Source: Clostridiales bacterium
Lineage (GTDB): Bacteria; Bacillota; Clostridia; Peptostreptococcales; NVVX01
Direction of reading: 5' to 3'
Length of the DNA: 16,536 nt
NCBI GenBank assembly: GCA_021129785.1
Contig: JAJOKQ010000081.1
Span: 1 to 16,536 of the forward strand
This document shows positions 7,002 to 14,183 of this stretch, one piece after another (the stretch's first letter is position 1; the number at the start of each line of letters is the position of its first letter). Both the position numbers and the translations under genes were made by a program. Below the pieces are notes generated by a model. That model made no database searches. It worked only from the letters and a program-made list of their open reading frames with translations, and had not been told where the DNA came from.

Positions 7002-8818
7002 TTAACCCTTGGTTCTATTAGCTCTTAATCTATCATGTGTGTTTAACAATTTTTTTCTAAGACGAATAGCATCAGGTGTAATTTCAACTAATTCATCTGC
7101 TGCAATAAACTCAAGTGCTTCTTCAAGAGTGAATTTTTTAGGTTTTAAAATTTTCAATGCATCATCTGCACCAGAAGCTCTTACATTCGTAAGTTTTTTG
7201 TTTTTGCACGGATTAACAATCATATCTTCGGTTCGGCTATTCATTCCAATGATCATTCCTTCATAAACATCAAGCGAAGATCCAACGAATAATATGCCTC
7301 TCTCATTTAGGTTGAAAAGAGAGAAAGCCATAGTAGTACCCGCTAATTGAGAAATTAATACTCCGTTCTTTCTTCCAGGAATCTCACCCCTATAAGGCAT
7401 GTATTTATCAAAAGACCGTACTAAAGTACCTTCTCCTCTAGTATCGTTGATAAACTCACTTCTATACCCAAGCAAAGCTCTTGTAGGTACAAGAAATTCA
7501 ATTGTAGTGTAGTTGTTTTCTGAAGACATTGTTTCCATAATACCTTTTCTTAAATTAAGTTTTGAAATAATTGTACCACTATATTCGCTTGGTGCAGTGA
7601 TATTAGCACGTTCAATTGGTTCGTTTAATACGCCATCAATAGTTCTATAGAGCACCTCTGGTTTAGAGACGGATAGTTCGTAGCCTTCTCTACGCATTTT
7701 TTCAATAAGGATGGAAAGATGGAGTTCTCCACGCCCAGAAACCTTGAAACCATCAGTAGATTCAAGCTCTTCAACACGTAACCCAACATTAACTTCTAAC
7801 TCTTTTTCTAAGCGCGCTAGTATGTGCCTAGTAGTTACATATTTACCGCTTTTACCACAAAATGGAGAGTCATTTACTAAGAAATTCATTGAAAGCGTAG
7901 GTGCTTCAATTTCTATTAGTTCCATCGGGTTCACGTGGTTTTCCACGCAAATAGTTTCACCTATTGAGATATCAGGCATGCCTGCGATTATTGCAATATC
8001 TCCACTTACTGCAAATGGTTTTTCTATTCTAGCGAGGCCTTCATGTACAAACAATTTAGAAACTCTACCTTTTTTAGTAGACCGTCTCGTTTTGAAATGA
8101 CTATTTGTTGCCCTTGCTTAATAGTTCCTTTAGCAATACGACCAATACCTAATCTTCCAATGTAATCGTCATAATCAAGTGAAGAAACCTGCATCTGTAG
8201 TGGTTCGGAATCTAAATTTGGGTATGGTTCTAGATGCTCCATCAGTAGGTCAAAAAGAGGGTCTAGATTAGTAGATTCGTCAGACATATCTCTTTTAGCA
8301 ATACCTTCTCTTGCGACACCGTAGATAATAGGGAAATCAAGTTGTTCATCAGTTGCACCTAAATCTGCGAACAAATCAAAAGTCATATCTACAACTTCTT
8401 CAGCTCTTTGGTCTTTTTTATCAATTTTATTAATAAAAAGAATTGGTTTTAGTCCATATTCAAGAGCTTTTTGTAAAACAAATCGTGTTTGAGGCATAGG
8501 ACCTTCACTAGAATCAACTAATAATAAGGTTGTATCTACTGTTTTCATTATTCTTTCTACCTCTGAAGAAAAGTCTGCATGTCCTGGTGTGTCTACAATA
8601 TTAATTTTTACTCCATTATGTTCAATAGCGCAGTTTTTAGAGTATATTGTTATTCCGCGCTCTCTCTCTAGGTCATTGCTGTCCATAACACAATCAACTA
8701 CAGTCTCATTTTCTCTAAAAACTCCACTTTGTGACAAAAGTGCATTAACTAAAGTAGATTTACCTGCATCGACATATGCTATAACAGCGATATTAATTAT
8801 TTTTTGTTTGTTTTCCAT
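7002..8818 (-). CDS. typA: Translational GTPase TypA/BipA, split by a -1 frame change
   Basis: BipA is a ribosome-binding GTPase involved in 50S assembly and stress or low-temperature growth. From ATG 8818 (AAGAGA upstream) the first frame encodes domain I: G1 VDAGKST (residues 16-22), G3 DTPGHADF (76-83) and G4 NKID (130-133), then domain II to KRDGLLKK. It then runs off-frame to a stop at 8024. The continuation GRVSKLFVHEGLARIEK is in the -1 frame and proceeds to TAA-side end 7002 with normal domains III, V and C-terminal region (NPCKNKKLTN, RLRKKLL). Joining at A_AAA_AAG (8069-8075) gives 605 residues, normal for the family. G1 lacks the usual HVDHGKTT histidines (YVDAGKST), so the protein is somewhat divergent. 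Either the sequence has lost one A, the gene is a recent pseudogene, or it is frameshifted during translation. Unshifted product: 264 residues. Confidence 0.85.
8069..8075 (-). other. A_AAA_AAG heptamer at the typA frame change
   Basis: In the zero frame the codons are CTA AAA AAG GTA (codons 248-251). Slipping back one base after AAG reads GGT AGA GTT, which restores the conserved BipA sequence. This heptamer is the well-known -1 slippery sequence of E. coli dnaX and some IS elements. TCTAC and GTAGA flank it and could form a short hairpin with the site in the loop. I see no strong downstream stimulatory stem. Loss of one A from an A7 run would create the same heptamer by chance. Confidence 0.5.
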
Positions 8819-8870
8819 AAATACTATCTCTTTCATCATCTTAAATTATCTATTGAAGTTTAACTGTTAT

Positions 8871-8899
8871 ATTATATACTTATATATAGAGATTAACAA
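8871..8899 (-). promoter_or_regulatory. Candidate sigma-A promoter of typA
   Basis: On the minus strand TTGTTA (8899-8894), a 17-base spacer and a perfect TATAAT (8876-8871) lie about 50 bases before ATG 8818. The -10 match and spacing are good; the -35 matches at four of six. Confidence 0.6.
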
Positions 8900-8950
8900 G
8901 AACAAAAAATATATTCATGAAATTTTTTTGACGCAAACAAAAGAAAAAAT

Positions 8951-8970
8951 CATAGCAAAATATTGCTATG
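8951..8970 (+). repeat. Perfect inverted repeat in the trmL leader
   Basis: CATAGCAA and TTGCTATG flank a four-base AATA loop and end 3 bases before the AAAGGAG Shine-Dalgarno site of trmL. No T-run follows, so it is not a standard intrinsic terminator. It could be an mRNA hairpin affecting translation or a protein-binding site; the role is unknown. I found no convincing promoter for trmL. Confidence 0.6.
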
Positions 8971-8986
8971 GGCAAAGGAGACAAAA

Positions 8987-9457
8987 ATGTCATTAAACAT
9001 TGTTTTATATGAACCAGAAATACCACAAAATACTGGTAATATCGTAAGAACATGCGTTCTTACAGATTCAATTCTTCATATCATTGGGCCAACAGGCTTT
9101 TCAATGGATGAAAAGCATATAAAAAGGGCAGGTCTAGACTATTGGGATCTATTAAAAATGCACTACTATAAAGATTATGCTGAGTTCAAAGAGAAGAATA
9201 AGGATGCAATAATTTACTATTGTGAAACAAGAACAAATACCATATACAGTGAAGTGGCTTATGAAAAGGATTGTTTCATAATGTTTGGTAAAGAAACCAC
9301 AGGTATACCAAAGAGTATTCTAGACGAAAATAAAGAGAGTTGCGTTAGAATCCCGATGTTAGGTATAAAAAAGGCAAGATCGCTTAACTTATCGAACACA
9401 GTAGCAATAGTAATATATGAAGTATTAATACAATGGAATTTTCCCAACATGAAATAA
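8987..9457 (+). CDS. trmL: tRNA (cytidine/uridine-34-2'-O)-methyltransferase TrmL (SPOUT family)
   Basis: This 156-residue SPOUT methyltransferase is of normal size. The N-terminus NIVLYEPEIPQNTGNIVRTC is characteristic of the TrmL/YibK/CspR group. The C-terminal knot region has MFGKETTGIP, RIPM and RSLNLSNTVAIVIYE, which form the deep trefoil knot that binds S-adenosylmethionine. The family methylates the 2'-OH of the wobble nucleotide in tRNA-Leu isoacceptors and acts as a dimer in the cytoplasm. ATG 8987 is chosen because AAAGGAG lies 6 bases upstream and relatives begin at this point; an in-frame TTG at 8963 lies before that site. The gene is divergent from typA and is followed by a separate promoter for the next gene. 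Confidence 0.9.
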   Translation: MSLNIVLYEPEIPQNTGNIVRTCVLTDSILHIIGPTGFSMDEKHIKRAGLDYWDLLKMHYYKDYAEFKEKNKDAIIYYCETRTNTIYSEVAYEKDCFIMFGKETTGIPKSILDENKESCVRIPMLGIKKARSLNLSNTVAIVIYEVLIQWNFPNMK

Positions 9458-9464
9458 ATGCTAT

Positions 9465-9493
9465 TTTACTTATACAGGGAAAAAAGCTATAAT
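9465..9493 (+). promoter_or_regulatory. Sigma-A promoter of the DUF4153 gene
   Basis: TTTACT (9465-9470), a 17-base spacer and a perfect TATAAT (9488-9493) are followed by AAGGAGG (9511-9517) and ATG 9526. The gene is therefore expressed independently of trmL, with a leader of about 25 bases. Confidence 0.75.
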
Positions 9494-9525
9494 ACTGTTA
9501 AGATGTAAAAAAGGAGGAATAGAAC

Positions 9526-11328
9526 ATGTGGAAAGAGAAAATTGTAAAATTTGCAAAGCAATCTTTGGAAGATATTCAAATGACCGTGTTAAGATTTCCA
9601 TTACCAATAATGCTATGCGTAATTCTTGCAAGTATTACGATTTACCGAATCGAGGTGCCATATGAAAAACTAAGAAATATTGATGAAATTCTTAATAGAA
9701 TAATGGCTGTAATAGTACTCGGAGTCCCTTTTTCATTAGGAGTGGATCTCCTTGTAGAAAGATTTTGGGCAAAAATCTGTTGCCACGTAAAAATAGTTAT
9801 TAACTCTTTAAAATTGGTTTTACTTGTTTTATACTATTATTTTGCATTACCTAACATAGACATGGTTCCAATGCTTAGGCTTTCAATGTTAGCTTTAGCT
9901 ATGATATTTATTTTTATTTCTGCTTTGTACATGTTTAAGAGAGAGAACTTTGAGATATTTGTTACAAAGATTATGACTAAAGTAGCCATGACTGCATTTT
10001 TTTCAGTAATGCTTGGATTAGGTATAACATTTACGCTATTTGCAATACAATCGTTACTATACGAGAATATGAGTAGAGATTTGTACGCTTATACATGGAT
10101 AATTATCAACTTTGTTTTTGCGCCAACTCATTTTCTGAGCGGATTTCCTAAAATAGATGAGGAATGTAGTGTTAAAGATTACAGCAAAGTATTAAAACTA
10201 TTGTTAATCTACATAGTGATGCCTATTATAAGCATATTTACATTAGTATTATATACATATTTCGCTAAAATCATTATAACACAAATATGGCCTAAAGGAA
10301 TTGTATCGTATCTTGTATTATCGTATGCTGGAGCAGGAATTGCCACTCTGTTTTTAATAAAACCATTTGTTGAAGAAAATAAATGGGTAAGAATTTTTAC
10401 ACAAATACTAACAAAAACTATTTTACCTCTTCTTGTTATGATGTTTATTGCAATAGGAATACGAATAGGAGAGTTTGGATTCACTGAAAGTAGATATTAT
10501 ATTTTAATCATTGGTATTTGGGCAACGTTTGCGATGATATTTTTAAATTTTGATAAAGGAAAGCAAAATGTAGTGCTTCCAATTAGTCTAGCATTTGTTC
10601 TTTTAGTAAGTGTAGTAGGTCCATTGAGTGCATTTAACGTATCTATTGCAAGTCAAAACCAAAGATTTCAAAATATATTGAGTAAGAATGACATGATTTA
10701 CAATGATGAAATAGTAATAAAGAGTGATATTGATAAATACGACAAAAGAGAAATTAGTGGAATTCTTCGCTATTTTGAGAGAACACACGATTTAGAAAAA
10801 TTAGAATATTTGCCGAGCGACTTTACCATGAGAGATATAAAAGAAACATTTGGTTTTAAAGAAGTGCATGAAATGAGTATATACAAAAGAGCGGGTTCAG
10901 ATTCTGGCTTGCATTTTCATTTTGGAATTTTTGGCGTGACACAAATCGTAGATATTTGTAATTATGATATTTTGATTAAGAGGTCAGAACTTTTAACGTT
11001 CGAAAGCGAAGCCACTGTTGAAGGAACTAAAAATATACAAGGAGCATTTTTTATTACTAGAAAGGAGAACTACCTCGTAGTATTAAAAGACGATGTGCAA
11101 ATTATTAAATATGACATAGCCCAAACTGCAGAAACTTTGATAGAAAAATACGGAATTAGAGTTATGGATCCTGACTTAGATAAAAGGGATTTAATTGTAC
11201 AAGATGAGGATGATTATGTAAGGTTTAAGCTAGTGTTTAACAAAATTTTTGGTTCCTACGATGAAGAGACAGGTGAAATAGAAATTAGAGGAGCTGAAGT
11301 ATTGATTTTGATAGATATCAAAGAGTGA
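9526..11328 (+). CDS. DUF4153 family multi-spanning membrane protein
   Basis: The protein has 600 residues. About ten hydrophobic segments lie between residues 25 and 375, then a hydrophilic C-terminal domain of about 220 residues. Family-like features include KIIITQIWPKGIVSYLVLSY, an ENKWVR loop, LPLLVMMFIAIGIRI and TESRYYILIIGIW, followed by SAFNVSIASQNQRF at the start of the soluble part. The family is widespread in Firmicutes and its function is not established, so I assign none. A full AAGGAGG sits 8 bases before the start and the gene has its own promoter. The C-terminal domain is rich in charged residues and beta-type sequence; its side of the membrane is unclear. The gene ends near a bidirectional terminator shared with the transducer gene on the other strand. 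Confidence 0.75.
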   Translation: MWKEKIVKFAKQSLEDIQMTVLRFPLPIMLCVILASITIYRIEVPYEKLRNIDEILNRIMAVIVLGVPFSLGVDLLVERFWAKICCHVKIVINSLKLVLLVLYYYFALPNIDMVPMLRLSMLALAMIFIFISALYMFKRENFEIFVTKIMTKVAMTAFFSVMLGLGITFTLFAIQSLLYENMSRDLYAYTWIIINFVFAPTHFLSGFPKIDEECSVKDYSKVLKLLLIYIVMPIISIFTLVLYTYFAKIIITQIWPKGIVSYLVLSYAGAGIATLFLIKPFVEENKWVRIFTQILTKTILPLLVMMFIAIGIRIGEFGFTESRYYILIIGIWATFAMIFLNFDKGKQNVVLPISLAFVLLVSVVGPLSAFNVSIASQNQRFQNILSKNDMIYNDEIVIKSDIDKYDKREISGILRYFERTHDLEKLEYLPSDFTMRDIKETFGFKEVHEMSIYKRAGSDSGLHFHFGIFGVTQIVDICNYDILIKRSELLTFESEATVEGTKNIQGAFFITRKENYLVVLKDDVQIIKYDIAQTAETLIEKYGIRVMDPDLDKRDLIVQDEDDYVRFKLVFNKIFGSYDEETGEIEIRGAEVLILIDIKE

Positions 11329-11346
11329 TGCGGGAATGACTAGAAA

Positions 11347-11381
11347 ATTGCAAAAAATTCAACAAAAAAGTATTGATACTT
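11347..11381 (+). repeat. 35-base direct repeat, copy 1
   Basis: The sequence begins ATTGCAAAAAATTC and ends with TTGATACTT. It matches 12400-12434 at 33 of 35 positions, in the same orientation. Here the TTGATA has no -10 box after it; the next bases enter the terminator. It lies between the DUF4153 stop and the shared terminator. Confidence 0.8.
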
Positions 11382-11394
11382 GAGTCGCAACGGA

Positions 11395-11438
11395 AAAAAG
11401 GTTAAACGCTTGTTTGCACAAAGGAGTTTAACCTTTTT
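11395..11438. terminator. Bidirectional terminator between DUF4153 and transducer genes
   Basis: AAAAAGGTTAAAC (11395-11407) is a perfect reverse complement of GTTTAACCTTTTT (11426-11438) across an 18-base loop. The A- and T-runs allow function on both strands: after the DUF4153 gene on plus, and 4 bases beyond the transducer stop on minus. Confidence 0.8.
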
Positions 11439-11441
11439 GGA

Positions 11442-12263
11442 TTATAACGCTTTAGCCATTTCAGATAGCATTTGCGTATTAGTATTTAACTCTGCTAAAG
11501 CTCGTACAATTTGTTTAGTTGCTTCCTCTTGTGAATTGGTTATTTGAACATTTTCTTTTATTAATATAGACGTTTTATCTACAGAACTATTTATTGTATT
11601 AAGAATATTATTAATTTGAGTAACATAGCTTTTAGTCGCTATAGACAGCTTTCTGATTTCTTCGGCTACAACTGAAAATCCTCTGCCATGTTCGCCTACA
11701 CGTGCAGCCTCAATTGAAGCATTCAGACCGAGCAAATTGGTCTGCTCTGACACTTTTTTAATATAATCAACTATCTGATCAGTTTTATTCACTTGTTCAA
11801 CGGTGGAGTTATTCTGCTTTAGAATCTGATTATTTGATATTGCGATTTTAGATGCCCCATCTGCAATTTCATTAATACTTGCTGTAACTTCCTCTAGAGA
11901 AGCAGCAATGCTTTCAGTTGATTGAGCGTGCTGTACTTGTCTTTCGATGCTTTTTCCTATGCCTAGAGAGCCAACTACAGCGCCGTTTTCATCATATAAA
12001 GGAATAGTGATTGATTTAAATGGAATGCCAAATACTTCTTTAGGTATAGTTTTTACTATCTTTCTGTTTTCTTTAATACATTCGTACATAGCATCTCCGG
12101 GTTTAAGTTTAGAACCCTCTGTTTCTTTAATGTCAAGTTCATTGCCGGGGAAATATTTTATAAAAAATTCAGTATCAGAAACCCCGACAAAGATATCTTC
12201 ATCAAACAAATCCTTAATATACATAGCATTATAAATAAAATTATCTATAATATTATTATTCAT
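11442..12263 (-). CDS. Small soluble methyl-accepting chemotaxis-type transducer
   Basis: The protein has 273 residues and no membrane segment, so it should be cytoplasmic. Residues about 20-105 form a PAS-like sensory domain (IPLYDENGAVVGSLGIG). Residues about 110-270 are a long helical hairpin whose tip contains VSEQTNLLGLNASIEAAR and GRGFSVVAEEIRKLS (171-207), the conserved contact site for CheA and CheW. It resembles the short soluble transducers of Bacillus YfmS type, which lack HAMP and transmembrane regions. The ligand is unknown. ATG 12263 has a GAGG site 9 bases upstream on the minus strand. The gene is divergent from the glycine reductase operon, and a link to amino-acid sensing would be speculation. 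Confidence 0.85.
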   Translation of the reverse strand: MNNNIIDNFIYNAMYIKDLFDEDIFVGVSDTEFFIKYFPGNELDIKETEGSKLKPGDAMYECIKENRKIVKTIPKEVFGIPFKSITIPLYDENGAVVGSLGIGKSIERQVQHAQSTESIAASLEEVTASINEIADGASKIAISNNQILKQNNSTVEQVNKTDQIVDYIKKVSEQTNLLGLNASIEAARVGEHGRGFSVVAEEIRKLSIATKSYVTQINNILNTINSSVDKTSILIKENVQITNSQEEATKQIVRALAELNTNTQMLSEMAKAL

Positions 12264-12302
12264 GCCACAACCTCACTCTCGAAAAAATTTATTATTAAAG
12301 CA

Positions 12303-12331
12303 ATTATATACCAGAGGTGCCAACTTTACAA
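12303..12331 (-). promoter_or_regulatory. Sigma-A promoter of the transducer gene
   Basis: On the minus strand TTGTAA (12331-12326), a 17-base spacer and a perfect TATAAT (12308-12303) lie 40 bases before ATG 12263. Flagellar and chemotaxis genes often use sigma-D, but this looks like an ordinary sigma-A promoter. Confidence 0.65.
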
Positions 12332-12340
12332 TCAAATTTA

Positions 12341-12381
12341 CAGAAAAATTTGAGAACTTAAAAAAACAGTTAATTTTTCTG
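12341..12381. repeat. Inverted repeat between divergent promoters
   Basis: CAGAAAAATT (12341-12350) and AATTTTTCTG (12372-12381) are perfect reverse complements separated by 21 bases. The pair lies just upstream of the transducer promoter and upstream of the grd promoter. A regulator site is possible; AT-rich composition makes chance occurrence quite likely. Confidence 0.35.
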
Positions 12382-12399
12382 TTAATCCTAAGAAAAAAT

Positions 12400-12434
12400 A
12401 TTGCAAAAAATTTAACAAAAAAGTGTTGATACTT
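12400..12434 (+). repeat. 35-base direct repeat, copy 2
   Basis: This matches 11347-11381 at 33 of 35 positions. Here the TTGATA at its right end is the -35 box of the grd promoter, and the A-rich part before it (12405-12422) resembles an UP element. The two copies bracket the transducer gene. Confidence 0.8.
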
Positions 12435-12454
12435 ATTTGTAATTGTATTATAAT
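12426..12454 (+). promoter_or_regulatory. Sigma-A promoter of the glycine reductase operon
   Basis: TTGATA (12426-12431), a 17-base spacer and a perfect TATAAT (12449-12454) are preceded by phased A-tracts. They lie about 35 bases before the glycine riboswitch. This is the best promoter match in the window and fits a highly expressed fermentation operon. Confidence 0.85.
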
Positions 12455-12487
12455 GAATTTGCATATGAACCGAATATATTATTGGAT

Positions 12488-12693
12488 GAAGACTGCGGGA
12501 GAGACTTTGATTTTAAAAGCGCCGAAGGGTGAAGCTATAAAATGCCAATTTTTTAGTGAACATCTCAGGCAAACGGACCGTGTTTGGACAATTCTCTGGA
12601 AAGCGTAAAGCACCGAAGGAGCAATTAGGGATTTTTTAGCCATATTCTAGGCTATTATTCCTTTAAGAATCTCTCAGGTAAAACAACAGAGCT
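12488..12693 (+). promoter_or_regulatory. Tandem glycine riboswitch
   Basis: Two glycine aptamers lie in series. The first (about 12488-12583) has CGGGAGAGAC, GCGCCGAAGG and CATCTCAGGCAAACGGACCG. The second (about 12586-12693) has GGACAATTCTCTGGA, GCACCGAAGGAGCAA and AATCTCTCAGGTAAAACAACAGAG. The conserved CCGAAGG and CTCAGGY-AAA blocks and the short linker fit the known cooperative tandem class. The second aptamer has an enlarged peripheral stem around 12628-12655 (TAGCC/GGCTA). Established examples upstream of glycine-using genes are ON switches, and the terminator overlapping the end of aptamer 2 fits this. Confidence 0.93.
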
Positions 12694-12736
12694 AACTTGT
12701 GGCAACATGGCGTTGACATCGGTGAGTTCTGTTTTT
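12686..12736 (+). terminator. Glycine riboswitch terminator
   Basis: ACAGAGCTAAC (12686-12696) pairs with GTGAGTTCTGT (12722-12732) with one mismatch and one G-T pair, followed by TTTTTGTTT. The left arm shares CAGAG with the 3' end of aptamer 2. Glycine binding should withhold this arm and allow readthrough into grdX. That mechanism is inferred from the overlap. Confidence 0.75.
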
Positions 12737-12792
12737 GTTTGTATATATTTTTAATGCTTTAGGAAGTATATATTGTGAGGTGTATTACTTAA

Positions 12793-13164
12793 ATGGCAAC
12801 AATTATTACAAATAATCCACTAGTTTTTGAAAGAATGAATAGTAGATGTAAAATTGATTTTAGAGAAACTGATTTAAAAGGAATTCTTATAGAAGCAAGA
12901 AATAGAATTCATGCAGGTCATAAGTTGCTTAGTCATCCACTATCAGGCAGTGTAAAACCTAACGAAACAAATTATAAAAGCCTCATGATTTCTGATGAAA
13001 AGGCAGAGTTAGATTTAGACTCACTTGGAATAATAGAATCAGCAATAGAGACAACTTTGAAATTTTTGAATATGAAAGAATACAAATGGGACATTAAGGT
13101 TTTAGATGACTTTCAAGAAATCGATTTCACATTAATAAGTAGTGCAGTGGAAAGTATGATTTAG
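12793..13164 (+). CDS. grdX: GrdX, glycine reductase operon accessory protein
   Basis: This 123-residue cytoplasmic protein is the usual first gene of clostridial grd operons. The N-terminus ATIITNNPLVFERM and the block GHKLLSHPLSGSVKPNET (residues 42-59) are typical of the family. Its biochemical role is not established. It lies downstream of the glycine riboswitch terminator, with GTGAGGTG about 10 bases before ATG, and trxB begins 33 bases after its stop. Size and position agree with relatives. No catalytic motif is evident. Confidence 0.88.
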   Translation: MATIITNNPLVFERMNSRCKIDFRETDLKGILIEARNRIHAGHKLLSHPLSGSVKPNETNYKSLMISDEKAELDLDSLGIIESAIETTLKFLNMKEYKWDIKVLDDFQEIDFTLISSAVESMI

Positions 13165-13197
13165 AAGATGAAAAAACTAAATAAGTGAGGTGGCAGT

Positions 13198-14145
13198 ATG
13201 GAAAAAATTTATGATGTAATTATTATTGGTGCAGGGCCAGCGGGTTTATCAGCGGGACTGTATGCTGCAAGAGGAAAAATGTCTACTTTGATTTTGGAAA
13301 AAGAAAAAGTAGGTGGACAAATTGTTACTACAGAAGAAGTAGCTAACTACCCTGGTTCAGAAGCTGATGCAACGGGACCAAGCCTTGTTGCGAGAATGAT
13401 TGAGCAATGCAATGAATTTGGGGCTATAATCGAAAAAGATACAATAAACGGAGTAAAATTAGAAGGAAGAATCAAAGAATTAGTTGGTGCAAAAGCTACT
13501 TACCGTGCAAAAACTGTTATTGTAGCTTCTGGTGCTAGTCCAAGACTTATGAATGTACCTGGAGAAAAAGAATTCACAGGAAAAGGTGTATCATATTGTG
13601 CAACATGTGATGCAGATTTTTTCACAGACCTAGAAGTATTCGTAATAGGTGGTGGTGATTCTGCAGTTGAAGAAGCCATTCATTTAACAAAATTCGCAAG
13701 AAAAGTTACTATAGTACATAGACGAGATGAGCTAAGAGCTGCAAAATCAATACAGGAAAAAGCTTTTAAACATAAAAAAATAGATTTTATGTGGGATACA
13801 ACAGTAAAAGAAATAAAAGGCGATGGAATTGTAGAAAGCGTTATTTTCGAAAATGTTAAAACAAACGAAATTACAGAATTCCATGCAGATGAAGAAGATG
13901 GTACAGTCGGAGTATTTGTATTTGTTGGCTATATTCCACAGACTTCACTAGTTAAAGAGTTATTAGAAACAGATAGAGTTGGGTATCTTATAACTGATGA
14001 TAATATGAAGACGAAAATTTCTGGTGTATTTGCAGCTGGTGATTGCCGCGTGAAATCATTAAGACAAGTAGTAACAGCAGTTTCTGATGGCGCGATTGCA
14101 GCTATCCAAGCTGAAAAATATATTGTAGATGCGTTTGAGGAATAG
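13198..14145 (+). CDS. trxB: Thioredoxin reductase (NADPH-dependent) of the grd operon
   Basis: This 315-residue flavoprotein transfers electrons from NADPH through FAD and a disulfide to thioredoxin. FAD-binding GAGPAG is at residues 11-16 and the redox pair is CATC (Cys134, Cys137). The NADPH fold has GGGDSA (151-156) and the phosphate-binding HRRDELR (174-180), supporting NADPH rather than ferredoxin as donor. A C-terminal AGDCR contacts FAD. GAGGTGG precedes ATG 13198. Within the operon it supplies electrons to TrxA for regeneration of glycine reductase protein A. The sequence is complete and of normal length. Confidence 0.93.
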   Translation: MEKIYDVIIIGAGPAGLSAGLYAARGKMSTLILEKEKVGGQIVTTEEVANYPGSEADATGPSLVARMIEQCNEFGAIIEKDTINGVKLEGRIKELVGAKATYRAKTVIVASGASPRLMNVPGEKEFTGKGVSYCATCDADFFTDLEVFVIGGGDSAVEEAIHLTKFARKVTIVHRRDELRAAKSIQEKAFKHKKIDFMWDTTVKEIKGDGIVESVIFENVKTNEITEFHADEEDGTVGVFVFVGYIPQTSLVKELLETDRVGYLITDDNMKTKISGVFAAGDCRVKSLRQVVTAVSDGAIAAIQAEKYIVDAFEE

Positions 14146-14183
14146 AATGTTTTAACAATTAAATATTAAAGGATGTGAAATAA

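Noticed and set aside
7711..8100. 129-codon plus-strand ORF over the typA frame change
   Set aside because: It is antisense to conserved BipA sequence on both sides of the frameshift and resembles no protein family.
8928..8956. TTGACG as a possible -35 box for trmL
   Set aside because: At 17-base spacing the -10 would be CATAGC, a poor match, so I do not call a promoter.
8589..8996. 135-codon ORF antisense to the start of typA, running into the trmL leader
   Set aside because: It is a shadow of the typA coding strand, with low-complexity translation across the divergent promoter region and no credible ribosome binding site.
12303..12325. TGGCAC on the minus strand upstream of the transducer, suggesting a sigma-54 promoter
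   Set aside because: No GC-containing -12 element occurs at the required spacing; TTGTAA-17-TATAAT explains the region better.
12423..12608. 61-codon plus-strand ORF before grdX
   Set aside because: It lies inside the grd promoter and first glycine aptamer; the conserved RNA explains the sequence and the peptide has no recognisable features.
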